This document shows positions 1 through 9,221 of a DNA stretch of 64,000 bases, piece after piece. The DNA comes from Hyphomicrobiales bacterium (GTDB lineage Bacteria; Pseudomonadota; Alphaproteobacteria; Rhizobiales; Rhizobiaceae): the NCBI GenBank assembly GCA_900471925.1, contig UCGV01000010.1:414438-478437 (forward strand), in the 5' to 3' direction. The notes below the pieces were generated by a model. It had not been told where the DNA came from and did no database searches. It saw nothing but the letters and a program-made list of their open reading frames with translations. The translations under genes and the position numbers were made by a program. The first letter of the stretch is position 1. Each line of letters opens with the position of its first letter.

Positions 1-184
1 TCTCTATCAGGGCCTACCGGTTGCTGCACGCGCATCACGCCGTGTTTTCGTACCGGTTCTCGCGCCGCATGGCGTGCCCACCACGCGCAGCCGCTAAGGC
101 ATCGTCGCACTCGACAAGATCGCCATTCCGCTTTAATTGCACTCAGGTCTTTCGCCGGCTTTCCGGCAATTTCCAAGGTCGATC

Positions 185-1294
185 ATGAGCGTTGAGATGA
201 GCAAGCCCGTTCCGCGTCCCGGTATTCTTGAAATCGCAGCCTATGTGCCGGGCAAGGAACATGCGCCGGGTGTCGCACGCGTCTACAAGCTCTCTTCCAA
301 CGAGACGCCGCTCGGCGCCAGCCCCAAGGCGATCGAGGCATTCAAGCGCGCCGCCGATAATCTCGAGCGCTATCCGGATGGGCAGGCGCGTGAGCTGCGT
401 GACGCGATTGCTGCCGTGCACGGGCTCAACCCGGCAAATATCCTGTGCGGCAACGGCTCGGACGAGCTGCTTGCTCTGCTCTGCCACGTTTATCTCGCGC
501 CAGGCGACGAAAGCATCGTCACCGAACACGGTTTCGCCATCTACAAGATCCAGACCATGGCGGCGGGAGCGACGCCTGTTGTGGTCAGGGAAAAGGACCA
601 TACCGTCGATGTGGATGCGATCCTTGCCGCTGTGACCGAGAGGACGAAGATGGTCTTCATCGCCAATCCCGGCAATCCGACCGGCACCTATGTTCCGGTC
701 AGCGAGATCCGCCGCCTGCAGGCCGCCCTGCCGAAACATGTCATGCTTGTGCTCGATGCGGCTTATGCGGAATATGTCCGTCGCAACGACTATGAGTCCG
801 GTATCGAGGTCGTTTCCTCGAATGCGAATGTCGTCATGACCCGCACCTTCTCGAAGATCTATGGCCTTGCGGCGCTCCGTGTCGGCTGGATGTACGCGCC
901 GGCCGCAATCATCGATGCCCTGGACCGGGTTCGTGGCCCATTCAACATGAATGCCCCGGCTATCGCGGCGGGTGCCGCAGCTATCCGCGATCAGTCGTTC
1001 GTACAAGAGGCGGTGTCCTTCAACCAGCTATGGATCGAGACGCTGACGAATGCGTTTGAAGCTCTTGGCCTCAAGGTCACGCCCTCGGTCACCAATTTCG
1101 TTCTCATCCATTTCCCCGATGTGGATGGAAAACGTGCTGTCGATGCTGATGAATTCCTGACCAGCCGCGGCTATATCCTGCGTGCAGTGCGCGGTTACGG
1201 CTTTCCGAACTCGCTGCGCATGAGCATCGGTCCGGAAGAGGCCAATCGCGGTGTCATCGAAGCACTCGGCGAATTCATGGGGCGCAAGGCATGA
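185..1294 (+). CDS. hisC: Histidinol-phosphate / aromatic aminotransferase
   Basis: This is a fold-type I PLP aminotransferase of 369 residues that transfers an amino group to imidazole acetol phosphate or to aromatic keto acids. The Schiff-base lysine is Lys224 in the motif [14 protein letters not shown], preceded by the NPGNPTG block and the DAAYAEY block that are typical of HisC. I chose the ATG at 185, which follows AAGG at 175-178, over an upstream in-frame ATG at 137. The stop overlaps the start of tyrC (ATGA, 1291-1294), so the two are translationally coupled. Because it sits next to tyrC, a role in tyrosine/phenylalanine transamination as well as histidine synthesis is likely; that part is inference. 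Confidence 0.93.
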   Translation: MSVEMSKPVPRPGILEIAAYVPGKEHAPGVARVYKLSSNETPLGASPKAIEAFKRAADNLERYPDGQARELRDAIAAVHGLNPANILCGNGSDELLALLCHVYLAPGDESIVTEHGFAIYKIQTMAAGATPVVVREKDHTVDVDAILAAVTERTKMVFIANPGNPTGTYVPVSEIRRLQAALPKHVMLVLDAAYAEYVRRNDYESGIEVVSSNANVVMTRTFSKIYGLAALRVGWMYAPAAIIDALDRVRGPFNMNAPAIAAGAAAIRDQSFVQEAVSFNQLWIETLTNAFEALGLKVTPSVTNFVLIHFPDVDGKRAVDADEFLTSRGYILRAVRGYGFPNSLRMSIGPEEANRGVIEALGEFMGRKA

Positions 1295-2217
1295 CTGTGC
1301 AGTTTGATCGTATCACCCTGATCGGCATCGGCCTTATCGGCTCCTCGCTTGCCCACGACATCAAGCGCCTGGGCCTGGCCAAGGAAGTGGTTGTCGCCAC
1401 GCGCAGCGCCGAGACGCTGAAGCGGGCCGAAGAGCTGCAGCTTGGCGACCGCTATACGACTTCTTCTGCCGAGGCGGTCAAGGACGCCGATCTGGTCATC
1501 GTGTCGGTGCCGGTCGGCGCCTCCGAAAGCGTGGCGAAGGAAATTGCCAGTACCCTGAAGCATGGCGCGATCGTCACCGATGTCGGTTCCACCAAGGCTT
1601 CCGTGATAGCGCAGATGCAGCCGCATATGCCTGACCATGTGCATTTCATTGCCGGCCATCCGATCGCGGGTACGGAAAAATCCGGCCCGGATGCCGGTTT
1701 CCCCGGCCTGTTCGAAGGACGCTGGTGCATCCTGACGCCACTCGAAGGAACCGATCCCGTAGCGTTGAAGACGCTTCGCGGCTTCTGGGAAGCGCTCGGC
1801 TCCCGGGTCGACGAGATGGATGCGCAGCATCACGACAAGGTGCTGGCGATTGTTTCCCATCTGCCGCATCTCATAGCCTACAATATTGTCGGCACAGCCG
1901 ACGATCTGGAGACGGTGACGGAATCGGAAGTCATCAAATATTCCGCGTCCGGTTTTCGCGATTTCACCCGTCTTGCCGCATCCGATCCAACGATGTGGCG
2001 TGACGTCTGCCTGCATAATCGCGATGCGATCCTGGAAATGCTGGCGCGTTTCTCGGAAGACCTCGCCTATCTGCAGCGGGCGATCCGCTGGGGCGAAGGC
2101 GACAAGATTTTTGAGCTCTTCACCCGTACCCGTGCCATCCGCCGCTCGATTGTTCAGGCTGGCCAGGATGTGGACGCGCCCGATTTCGGCCGCCCGCATC
2201 CGCTGGAAAAGAAATAG
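1291..2217 (+). CDS. tyrC: Prephenate / cyclohexadienyl (arogenate) dehydrogenase
   Basis: The 308-residue protein carries out the NAD(P)-dependent oxidative decarboxylation of prephenate or arogenate in tyrosine synthesis. The N-terminal Rossmann motif [10 protein letters not shown] gives the GxGxxG signature at residues 12-17. [14 protein letters not shown] and [11 protein letters not shown] are blocks of the prephenate dehydrogenase family, followed by the helical C-terminal dimerisation domain. Its start overlaps the hisC stop by 4 bases, so it is the second gene of a hisC-tyrC operon. There is no fused chorismate mutase and no C-terminal ACT domain, so feedback control by an ACT domain is not expected. 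Confidence 0.93.
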   Translation: MTVQFDRITLIGIGLIGSSLAHDIKRLGLAKEVVVATRSAETLKRAEELQLGDRYTTSSAEAVKDADLVIVSVPVGASESVAKEIASTLKHGAIVTDVGSTKASVIAQMQPHMPDHVHFIAGHPIAGTEKSGPDAGFPGLFEGRWCILTPLEGTDPVALKTLRGFWEALGSRVDEMDAQHHDKVLAIVSHLPHLIAYNIVGTADDLETVTESEVIKYSASGFRDFTRLAASDPTMWRDVCLHNRDAILEMLARFSEDLAYLQRAIRWGEGDKIFELFTRTRAIRRSIVQAGQDVDAPDFGRPHPLEKK

Positions 2218-2219
2218 CT

Positions 2220-2639
2220 GTGGTGGAGATCGCGAAGCCTGGCCTGACGGATAGGGAATGGCTGCTTCGCGAAGACGATCATGTCGGCGAAGGCTGGGTC
2301 TCGCGCTGTATCGATCTCGGCGAATATCTTGTTGCCCGCGAGCAGGGTGAAATCGTCGGCTTCCTGCGCTTTTCTCGCTTCTGGGGCAGAATTCCCTACA
2401 TGGAAATGATCCGGGTAATGGACGGCCACCGCCGCTCCGGTGTCGGCACGGCGCTTTATCTCGCCTGGGAAAGGGAGATGCGTGAAAGTGGCGCGCATTT
2501 GCTGATGACATCGAGCGAATGCGACGAGACCCGCCCGCAGGACTGGCATCGCCGCAACGGTTTTTCCGAAACCGGTTCGATCGACCTGCCCGGCATCCAG
2601 ACGGTGCCTGAGGTCTTTTTCCTTAAAAAACTCGATTAG
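2220..2639 (+). CDS. GNAT family N-acetyltransferase
   Basis: This 139-residue protein fits the GNAT fold: EIVGFLRFSRF forms the central strand, and the acetyl-CoA-binding segment is VMDGHRRSGVGTALYLAWE (R-x-x-G-x-G-T variant). The C-terminus HRRNGFSETGSIDL resembles the usual late GNAT strand. The start is GTG two bases after the tyrC stop, so it probably belongs to the hisC-tyrC transcript. Its 3' end overlaps the convergent DUF2125 gene by 4 bases. The substrate is unknown. Confidence 0.8.
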   Translation: MVEIAKPGLTDREWLLREDDHVGEGWVSRCIDLGEYLVAREQGEIVGFLRFSRFWGRIPYMEMIRVMDGHRRSGVGTALYLAWEREMRESGAHLLMTSSECDETRPQDWHRRNGFSETGSIDLPGIQTVPEVFFLKKLD

Positions 2640-3652
2640 ATCGGCGGGATCTTGCCGAGCGGGATGAAGCCGCTGACCGTTGCGTTTCCGCGATCGACGA
2701 CGAGATCGACGGAGACCTTGTCGCCGCCGCCGGCAAGTGCCTTCAGGAGCTTGGTTGCCGTGTCGACGGTCGAGCCCATCTCTGGGAAAGCCTGTTTGAT
2801 GCTTTTGCCCCAAGGGCCAAGTTGTTCGATCTCGAGCTTGAACTTGCCGGAGAGAAAGCCGTTGTCATCGAAGGAGAAGGGGCCGGAGACGGTCATCACT
2901 TTGCCATCGCCGATGTCGACGACGATGCGGCGTAGATCGCCCTGCGAACCATGAATGCCCTTGGTGTCAGTACCATCGATCATACCGGCCTTGCCGGCCA
3001 GCGTCAGATCGGCGCTAGCGGAAAATTTCGGGAAGACCTGCGGCCAGTCCTTGACGATGGCGTTGGAGTTTTCAACGGAAATCGCGCCGTCGAGATCAGC
3101 TCCGTTCTGCCTGAGATGAATCTCCGTGCGGGCAGCATCGAAATTGACGGTCTGGCCGGTAAAGGAGGAGATGGCGACGCTTTTCAGCCCGTCGATAACG
3201 GTCGAAGTGCGGTCGATGCCCTGCGCCTTGGTGACGAGGCTCGATTGCAGATTGTCCCATTGGGCATTGATGGTCAGACCCTGCGCGGTGCGAATTTCGA
3301 CCGGCGAGTCGAGTTCCCAGACGATATGGCCGGGGGCGTAAACCTGGGCTGCGGAGCGAAGCGCGCCAAAGGTCGCGGAGATGCCGTTGACATTGTCGTC
3401 CACATCCACCTTCGAGCAGAAGAGCCCGATACGGAAGGGAAAGCCGCGAAACTCGATATCGGAGCACTCGCCGCTCACGCCTGTATTGGCGCGGGGCGCG
3501 ATCGCGGTCAGCACCGTTTGTTTCAGTGCCGAGGCGGCATAGAACCAGCCACCCGTATAAACTGCGATCACCACAAGGATGGCACCGCCCAACAACCAGA
3601 ATTTCTTACCGCTTCGATATTGGCCGCTGCCGGATTGGCTTGACGCTGCCAT
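2636..3652 (-). CDS. DUF2125 family membrane-anchored protein
   Basis: The 338-residue protein has one N-terminal membrane anchor (FWLLGGAILVVIAVYTGGWFY) and a long periplasmic region rich in beta-strand-like repeats, matching the alphaproteobacterial DUF2125 family. The segment CSDIEFRGFPFRIGLFC near residue 50 is the family's recognisable block. I take the ATG at 3652, which follows GGAG at 3658-3661, rather than the TTG at 3664. Function is unknown; the anchor and repeats suggest an envelope role. It is divergent from the ChaC-like gene and convergent with the GNAT gene. Confidence 0.82.
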   Translation of the reverse strand: MAASSQSGSGQYRSGKKFWLLGGAILVVIAVYTGGWFYAASALKQTVLTAIAPRANTGVSGECSDIEFRGFPFRIGLFCSKVDVDDNVNGISATFGALRSAAQVYAPGHIVWELDSPVEIRTAQGLTINAQWDNLQSSLVTKAQGIDRTSTVIDGLKSVAISSFTGQTVNFDAARTEIHLRQNGADLDGAISVENSNAIVKDWPQVFPKFSASADLTLAGKAGMIDGTDTKGIHGSQGDLRRIVVDIGDGKVMTVSGPFSFDDNGFLSGKFKLEIEQLGPWGKSIKQAFPEMGSTVDTATKLLKALAGGGDKVSVDLVVDRGNATVSGFIPLGKIPPI

Positions 3653-3701
3653 GATGTTCTCCAATGGTGAGAGCGAAATCTGATTTGATGTGGCGTGCGA
3701 T

Positions 3702-4235
3702 ATGGACGAATTTTGGGTATTTGGCTACGGCTCGTTGATGTGGAATCCGGGCTTTGAATTCGTCGAGCGATCGCAGGCCCTGGTTTATGGCTATCGTCGC
3801 TCGCTCTGCGTCCGCTCCTTTGTGCATCGCGGCAGCCGTGAAAACCCAGGTCTCGTGCTCGGCCTCGACCGGGGCGGCGCCTGCCGCGGAATGGCTTTTC
3901 GGGTGGCGCCGGAAAGATCGGACGAGGTGATCGACTATCTGCGGGCCCGCGAACTCGTCACCAATGTCTATCTGGAACGACATGTGCCGCTGCAGCTTGC
4001 CGATGGGCGGAGCGCTCGGGCCGTTGCCTATGTGGTCGATCGCGCCCATGAGCAATATGCTGGCGCGCTGGATGCGCTGGCTGCCGCGCGGGTGGTCAAT
4101 GTTTCGGTCGGACAGTCGGGTCCGAACGACGCCTATGTCTTCAATACGCTCGCCCATCTCAAGGAGATGGGCATTCGCGACCAATGGCTGCAGCAGGTCG
4201 TGGAAGAAGTCACGCGGCTGCGTGCCGCGGCTTAA
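3702..4235 (+). CDS. ChaC-like gamma-glutamylcyclotransferase
   Basis: The protein has 177 residues. The N-terminal FGYGSLMWNPGF holds the YGSL motif (residues 9-12) that binds the gamma-glutamyl group in this family, and GYRRSLCVRS and YVVDR are further ChaC-type blocks. ChaC enzymes release 5-oxoproline and Cys-Gly from glutathione in the cytoplasm. I chose ATG 3702 over GTG 3690 because the homology-like sequence begins with MDEFWVFGYGS. It ends in a 4-base convergent overlap with plsC. Confidence 0.88.
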   Translation: MDEFWVFGYGSLMWNPGFEFVERSQALVYGYRRSLCVRSFVHRGSRENPGLVLGLDRGGACRGMAFRVAPERSDEVIDYLRARELVTNVYLERHVPLQLADGRSARAVAYVVDRAHEQYAGALDALAAARVVNVSVGQSGPNDAYVFNTLAHLKEMGIRDQWLQQVVEEVTRLRAAA

Positions 4236-5029
4236 GCAGTCGCGGCTTTTTCCTTGCGCAGTTCGGCCAAGCGTTCGACAGTCGTCGGTGGCAGCGGCAC
4301 TTGCGGATTGCGCTCGACCGTATCGATCAGCAACTGGTCGCTGGCGCGTTCGGTAACATCGATCAGATGAGCGAAGAAGGCGTCCGGGTCCATGCCGGGC
4401 ATGATCGGCGGCAGGATCTGTACCTTGAAATGGCCGGGGTAACGCATGGTGCTGCGGCGCGGCCAGAAGATGCCGGGATGCATGGCGATCGGCACGACCG
4501 GGATCTGCAGATCGCGATACATGCGGGCAATGCCGTATTTGTAGACCGGTTCGGCGCCTGGTGGTCGGCGCGTGCCTTCAGGATAGATGATGAGCTGGCG
4601 GCCGGTGGAAAGCTCTTCCTTGGTGCGCTTCAGCACCTCCACCATAACCTTGCCGCGGGCGCCGCGGTCGACCGGGATCATGCGCTGTTTCTTGGCGTAC
4701 CATCCAAAGAGCGGGATCCACATAAGCTCGCGCTTGAGAATGTAGACCGGGTCGTCGAGATCGGGGAGCAGCGCGTAAGTGTCCCAGAAGGACTGATGCT
4801 TCGGCGCGATGATGAAGCTGCCTTGGGGCAGGTTTTCCAGGCCTTCGACTTCGAAAGTCGTGCCGACGATCACCCGCATCAACCAGTGGTTCGAGCGCGC
4901 CCAGTTCTTGGGAACGCTGTAGGCAAGCTTGCGCGGCGCGAGGAAATAGAAGGGGGAGAGCACGATCATCCGGAGGATGAGATTGGCGTAGAAGAGCGTG
5001 TTGAACAGAACGGAACGCAGGGCGATCAT
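4232..5029 (-). CDS. plsC: 1-acyl-sn-glycerol-3-phosphate acyltransferase
   Basis: This membrane enzyme acylates lysophosphatidate to phosphatidate. The protein has 265 residues, with the catalytic HQSFWD (H-x4-D) box at about residue 78 and the glycerophosphate-binding PEGTR box at about residue 151. A hydrophobic N-terminus (VLFNTLFYANLILRMIVL) gives the membrane association. I use ATG 5029, preceded by GGGAAA; ATG 5053 would add 8 residues. It is the last gene of the minus-strand set ftsE-ftsX-ydcF-plsC, which ties division, envelope and phospholipid supply together. Confidence 0.92.
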   Translation of the reverse strand: MIALRSVLFNTLFYANLILRMIVLSPFYFLAPRKLAYSVPKNWARSNHWLMRVIVGTTFEVEGLENLPQGSFIIAPKHQSFWDTYALLPDLDDPVYILKRELMWIPLFGWYAKKQRMIPVDRGARGKVMVEVLKRTKEELSTGRQLIIYPEGTRRPPGAEPVYKYGIARMYRDLQIPVVPIAMHPGIFWPRRSTMRYPGHFKVQILPPIMPGMDPDAFFAHLIDVTERASDQLLIDTVERNPQVPLPPTTVERLAELRKEKAATA

Positions 5030-5119
5030 GAAATTTTCCCGAGGCACGGCCATGCCGACCGGCCTACACGATATTGCTTCTCATAAAAAGCGTCTGATTG
5101 CCGGAGCCCGACAAAAGCC

Positions 5120-5833
5120 TCAGCTCTGCCCGGAAAGGCTGGCGGACCGCAGGCCGGTATGGCGCAGGCCGATGATGTTGCGAGCGCCTGCCAGGAGCAC
5201 CTTGGCATATTCCGCCAGCATGACGCGCAGGGCGTTAGGATCTGTAAACCAGTCGCGGGTCTTCAGATCGGAATTGACGACCGGATAGGGAATGAACTCG
5301 ATTTCGGGATCGACATAGGCGAGTTCGGCCAGGCTGCGTGGCATATGATAATTGTTGGTGACGACGAGGATGCTCTTGTAGCCTCTCGCATGAATCCAGT
5401 TGGAGGCTTCCTCGGCATTGCCGATCGTATCGATCGCGTCATAGCCGATATCGACGCAGCAGGAGAACAGATCGGCGGAGCCTTGGGTCATCTTGCGGAT
5501 CTGCGTCGGCGTGGTGGAGGGATGCGCTCCCGATATCAGGAGCCGCTTGCCGGCACCTTTCTGTAGCAGTTCGACAGCCTGATCGATGCGCTGGTAGCCG
5601 CCGGTCAGGACGATGATAGCGTCCGCTTTCGGCTCGGCGGGTGGCTTCAGGGTCGTGACGGAATCGGCAAAGTGCAGGAAGCCGCCGAAGATCAGTGCTG
5701 CGATCAGGACACAGGAAAAGCCCATCCAGCGCAGCACGCGGCGGATCGGGCCACGACGCGGCGATGCGCCCTCGGAGCGTTCAAGCTCCGGGTCGGGGCG
5801 AATCGCATTGCGTGTCGTATGGCCCATCGTCAT
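5120..5833 (-). CDS. YdcF/ElyC-type (DUF218) membrane protein
   Basis: This 237-residue protein has one N-terminal transmembrane segment (VLIAALIFGGFLHFADSV) followed by a DUF218 domain. ADAIIVLTGGYQRIDQAVELL and VVTNNYHMPRSLAEL are the two hallmark blocks of the YdcF/ElyC/SanA family. Related proteins such as ElyC affect lipid-carrier or peptidoglycan metabolism, but the reaction is not firmly known. It lies between ftsX and plsC on the same strand, which agrees with an envelope role. Confidence 0.85.
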   Translation of the reverse strand: MTMGHTTRNAIRPDPELERSEGASPRRGPIRRVLRWMGFSCVLIAALIFGGFLHFADSVTTLKPPAEPKADAIIVLTGGYQRIDQAVELLQKGAGKRLLISGAHPSTTPTQIRKMTQGSADLFSCCVDIGYDAIDTIGNAEEASNWIHARGYKSILVVTNNYHMPRSLAELAYVDPEIEFIPYPVVNSDLKTRDWFTDPNALRVMLAEYAKVLLAGARNIIGLRHTGLRSASLSGQS

Positions 5834-5900
5834 GAGTCGTGATTATACGCTGATTGCGGCGTGGAACAGACGCTTTCATGGCAAAACGACATGGCGGCAG

Positions 5901-6920
5901 CTAATTCACGATGCCGTCCGCACGCGTCGGATCCGAGCGCAATATATCGATCTCATAGATCGTGCGCATGACGGTAATCCGTGCGGTCAAGGTCGTCAGC
6001 AATGCGATGACGATCATCGTTGCGAAGATACCGAGATAACCGAGGGCGCCAACCGAAAAGGTGCCGAACAGCGCTGTTGCCTGATCCGTCTCGGGGGTGG
6101 CGATCGTCCGGCTCTGCAGGAAACCGGCGCCGGCGAAGAAGAGGGCTGCGAGCGCGCTGCCGATCGCCGAGCCCTTGAGGCTGATCTTCAGAAAATGTTT
6201 CTGAAACTCGGTGGCGACGAAAGAGCTTTCAGCACCGACGAAATGCAGTACCTCGACGATGTGGCGATTGCCCGAGAGCACGCCGCGCGTGGCAAAGACC
6301 ACCGTCAGAACCATGGTCGTGAAGACGAGCAGCAGGACACCGGTGCCGATCATAACCGTCGTGCGGGCCATGGCGACCAGCCTGTCGACCCAGGTGCGAT
6401 GGTCGTCAAGAGATGCCTGCGGGATACTCTCCTTCAGGAGATCGCGCATGGCCGCGAAATCAGGGGGATGGCTCTCGTCGATGGTGACGATGACGAGGCG
6501 CGGCACGGGCAGTTCCTTGATATCGAGCCCGCTGCCGAGCCAGGGCTCCAGAAGACGTGCCGTGGCGGCCTCATCGACGATCTGGCCGCCTTTGGTGCCG
6601 ACGAAGGTGAGGGCGATATCGCGCGCCTGGACGAGGGCCTTCTCCATATCCATGTTGTCGTCGGGCTTGATCTGGATGGTGATTTCGCGGGAAATCTGGC
6701 TCTCCCAGCTTGCCGCCGTCGAGCGCACCATGCTGACGCCGCCAAGCGTGAGACAGGCGAGGAAGGCCATGATGGCGATCACCACCATCAGCGCATTGCC
6801 TTGGATATTCGAGGGCGGCAGGATCGGTGCCGTCGGGCGCACGCGCATTTCCGGTCGCTTGGCCTGCTGGGCCGGGGCGTCGGGCTCCTTGGCGCGGGTT
6901 TTCGTCGGCCTCTTAGTCAT
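5901..6920 (-). CDS. ftsX: Cell division ABC transporter permease FtsX
   Basis: The protein has 339 residues with the FtsX layout: a basic, Pro/Ala-rich cytoplasmic tail, a first membrane segment (ALMVVIAIMAFLACLTLGGVS), a periplasmic loop of about 120 residues, then three further membrane segments. Together with FtsE it forms a complex that controls septal peptidoglycan hydrolases. Its start overlaps the end of ftsE by 8 bases, showing translational coupling. A partner hydrolase activator is not adjacent, although an M23 protein lies at the far end of the window. Confidence 0.92.
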   Translation of the reverse strand: MTKRPTKTRAKEPDAPAQQAKRPEMRVRPTAPILPPSNIQGNALMVVIAIMAFLACLTLGGVSMVRSTAASWESQISREITIQIKPDDNMDMEKALVQARDIALTFVGTKGGQIVDEAATARLLEPWLGSGLDIKELPVPRLVIVTIDESHPPDFAAMRDLLKESIPQASLDDHRTWVDRLVAMARTTVMIGTGVLLLVFTTMVLTVVFATRGVLSGNRHIVEVLHFVGAESSFVATEFQKHFLKISLKGSAIGSALAALFFAGAGFLQSRTIATPETDQATALFGTFSVGALGYLGIFATMIVIALLTTLTARITVMRTIYEIDILRSDPTRADGIVN

Positions 6921-7572
6921 AGATATCGAGATGCCCTTCCGACAGGATCATGCGGCGGGCTTCCACCTGGTCCATCAGCGAGAGGTCGTGGGTGGCGATC
7001 ACCACCGCGGTGCCCAGGCGGTTGAGCTCCAGAAAGAGGTTGAGCAGTCGCTTGGCCATCGGCGGATCAACGTTGCCGGTCGGCTCATCGGCGAGCAGTA
7101 CTTCCGGTCGGTCCATCAGGGCACGCGCGATTGCGGCACGCTGTTTTTCGCCACCTGACAGCACTGGCGGCAGCACATTGATACGCTCGCCAAGGCCGAC
7201 CCATTTCAGAAGCTCCAGCACGTCGGTCTTGTAGGTGCTCTCGTCCTTGCCGCGCACACGAAGGGGCAGGGCGACGTTTTCATAGGTCGTCAGATGGTCG
7301 AGGAGGCGGAAATCTTGAAAGACGATGCCGACACGGCGGCGTAGCAACGGCAGTTCGGGGCGCGGAATCTCGGAAATGTCGCGCCCGAACATGCGGATCA
7401 GGCCGCGAGTGGGCTGCAGCGACATGAAGAGCAGGCGCAACAGCGTCGTCTTGCCTGCGCCGGATGGGCCGGTCAGAAACTGGAAAGACTTTTTCGGAAT
7501 GTCAAAGGTCAGGTCCCGGAGGATTTCCGGTCCCATACCATAGCGCAAACCGACATTCTCGAAATGGATCAA
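6913..7572 (-). CDS. ftsE: Cell division ATP-binding protein FtsE
   Basis: This 219-residue ABC ATPase has Walker A GPSGAGKTT at residues 35-43, the signature LSGGEKQR, Walker B VLLADEPTG and the H-loop IATHD. RYGMGPEILRD is typical of FtsE. I place the start at TTG 7572 (LIHFENVGLRYG), since homology-like sequence begins there. An in-frame ATG at 7692 would add 40 unlike residues and would run through the TTAAC motifs of the upstream region. Its product pairs with FtsX at the divisome. Confidence 0.92.
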   Translation of the reverse strand: MIHFENVGLRYGMGPEILRDLTFDIPKKSFQFLTGPSGAGKTTLLRLLFMSLQPTRGLIRMFGRDISEIPRPELPLLRRRVGIVFQDFRLLDHLTTYENVALPLRVRGKDESTYKTDVLELLKWVGLGERINVLPPVLSGGEKQRAAIARALMDRPEVLLADEPTGNVDPPMAKRLLNLFLELNRLGTAVVIATHDLSLMDQVEARRMILSEGHLDIYD

Positions 7573-7778
7573 CGGGCAGCTCAGTCTTTTTGTGGTTTCA
7601 CCGCATGACTTGTTAACCAACACCGTTAACAGCCGGTAAATTTTGCCGGAAAGACGCCCGTTTGATGGCAATCTTTGCGAAGCATTAACCATTGAAATTT
7701 ACGACTGGGTTGGATTCGTTTCAATGCCCAGATTGTCTTGGGCGGCGAAACCATGTGGACATCCGAAAGGCAGCCACC
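7573..7778. promoter_or_regulatory. Divergent upstream region with TTAAC motifs (possible CtrA boxes)
   Basis: This 206-base gap separates ftsE from the divergent membrane-protein gene. It holds TTAACC at 7613-7618, TTAAC at 7626-7630 and TTAACCAT at 7685-7692. The first two give TTAA-N9-TTAA, which is close to but not equal to the CtrA full box TTAA-N7-TTAA. CtrA control is an inference. Confidence 0.4.
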
Positions 7779-8450
7779 ATGGAAGCATCCTCCTTCAGAC
7801 GACAGGCCGCTGGTCAGGCCTATGATTTTCTGCCGCCGGAACAGGCTATCCGCCGCTCTCGCCGCATGCCGCGCATGGACGATGTCGCCGACGCCGAATT
7901 CATCGTTGTCGGCGAGGCCCGGCCGCGACGGACCGCTGCCAGTGCGAATGCCCGCAACACGACACAGAACGACAACAGACGCCGTAGTGCTCCAGCCACA
8001 AGCCAGCCGCCGTTGCTGCTGGCGATTGGGACGGCGGTCGTTCGTGGCGCGGAGACCTGGCTGCAGCGTGCGTCTTTGCGGGGCTTTGCGGCGTTGGTGA
8101 TCTCGCTCTTCGTGCTGGTCTTTGGGCTTTCGGGTGGATTTTCCGGTCTGTCGCGGGACGAGGCTTCCGCTGCCGCCAACCTTCACTTCTCGCATGTCAC
8201 GATCACGCCGCGCGATGCCAACGGCATGCGCGTACTCCTGATCAACGGCATCATCGAAAACGACAGTGGGGTGACACAATCGGTCCGGCCGATCCGCGCT
8301 GATCTTGTCAGCGATGAACGGCTGGCGGCGAGCATCGTCATCACGCCGCCGGCTGATGTCATCTATGCCGGTCAGAGCCGCGGCTTTTCGGCTCGCGTAC
8401 AGCATGCCGGCGGCAAGCTGCCGGAGGTCCGGCTCTCCTTCATGCCGTAG
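7779..8450 (+). CDS. Uncharacterised single-pass membrane protein
   Basis: The protein has 223 residues. A polar Arg-rich N-terminal half (RRSRRMPRMDDVADAEFIVV) is followed by one membrane segment (FAALVISLFVLVFGLSGGF, about residues 108-126) and a C-terminal domain of about 90 residues, likely periplasmic, containing VLLINGIIENDSG and IYAGQSRGFSARVQH. The layout resembles rhizobial zinc-ribbon MJ0042 proteins, but no cysteine pair lies within this CDS. ATG 7779 is preceded by GAAAGG at 7765-7770; an alternative start at 7692 would add an unconserved-looking extension. It is divergent from ftsE. Function is unknown. Confidence 0.75.
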   Translation: MEASSFRRQAAGQAYDFLPPEQAIRRSRRMPRMDDVADAEFIVVGEARPRRTAASANARNTTQNDNRRRSAPATSQPPLLLAIGTAVVRGAETWLQRASLRGFAALVISLFVLVFGLSGGFSGLSRDEASAAANLHFSHVTITPRDANGMRVLLINGIIENDSGVTQSVRPIRADLVSDERLAASIVITPPADVIYAGQSRGFSARVQHAGGKLPEVRLSFMP

Positions 8451-8559
8451 GCGCGGACCCGCGTTTTCGATAGATCGGCGGTAAAACCTGTGTCTGCGGG
8501 GTGTTTCACCGGAATTAATGTGCTAACGGCTTACCCTTCATTTTACGGAGCAAGCCTTT

Positions 8560-9102
8560 ATGCCTGTCGTGCGCGGAAAAAACATCGAGCCGCTCTTCAC
8601 TGCCGAGCAGATCGCCGAGCGCAATCATTCCATCGCTCAGCAGATCGCTGCCGGTCCGACGAAGGACCTGCTGGTCATCGCCGTGCTGAAGGGCTCCTTC
8701 ATCTTCGCGGCCGACCTGCTGCGTGCCCTGCACGATACCGGCCTTGCTCCCGAGGTCGAGTTCATCACTCTGTCGAGCTACGGCACGGGCACGGTTTCGC
8801 AGGGCGTGCGGATCGTCAAAGATATCGACAGCGACGTGAAGGACCGTGACGTCCTGCTCATCGACGACATCCTCGAATCCGGCCGTACGCTGCGTTTTGC
8901 CAAGGAACTGCTCTACGAGCGCGGCGCGCGCAATGTCACTATTGCCGTCCTGCTCGACAAGCGCGTGAAGCGCAAGGAAGACCTGGAAGCCGATTATGTC
9001 GGCTTCGAATGCCCCGACTATTTCGTCGTCGGCTACGGCATGGACGTGGCCTATGCCTTCCGCGAACTGCCCTTCGTCGGCGTGGTTACCGGCGACGCCT
9101 AA
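8560..9102 (+). CDS. hpt: Hypoxanthine phosphoribosyltransferase
   Basis: This 180-residue enzyme salvages hypoxanthine (and guanine) with PRPP to form IMP or GMP. The PRPP-binding loop is DVLLIDDILESGRTL, and VLKGSFIFAADLLRAL and EFITLSSYGTGT are the other family blocks. The C-terminus FVVGYGMDVAYAFRELPFVGVV is typical of bacterial Hpt. The start ATG follows ACGGAG at 8546-8551. It is monocistronic in appearance, with a 109-base upstream gap that should hold its promoter. Confidence 0.93.
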   Translation: MPVVRGKNIEPLFTAEQIAERNHSIAQQIAAGPTKDLLVIAVLKGSFIFAADLLRALHDTGLAPEVEFITLSSYGTGTVSQGVRIVKDIDSDVKDRDVLLIDDILESGRTLRFAKELLYERGARNVTIAVLLDKRVKRKEDLEADYVGFECPDYFVVGYGMDVAYAFRELPFVGVVTGDA

Positions 9103-9126
9103 CGCGTTTCGCTTCAAGACGGCTTG

Positions 9127-9134
9127 TTAACCAT
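9127..9134 (+). promoter_or_regulatory. TTAACCAT motif upstream of cpdR
   Basis: The 8-base motif TTAACCAT equals a CtrA half-box and lies 88 bases upstream of the cpdR start. A single half-site is weak evidence, but the gene is part of the CtrA control network, which raises the prior. Confidence 0.35.
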
Positions 9135-9221
9135 TCCACCGATCGGCTTGGCCTGTTTACCGATCGCTAGGGAACCGCATGCGATTTCCGTCGCGGGGCA
9201 TGACGACGGAGCAATGCACAG

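Noticed and set aside
5613..7025. A 470-codon plus-strand frame over ydcF and ftsX
   Set aside because: It is a codon-bias shadow of ftsEX and ydcF, rich in His/Asp/Arg of the type produced by antisense reading.
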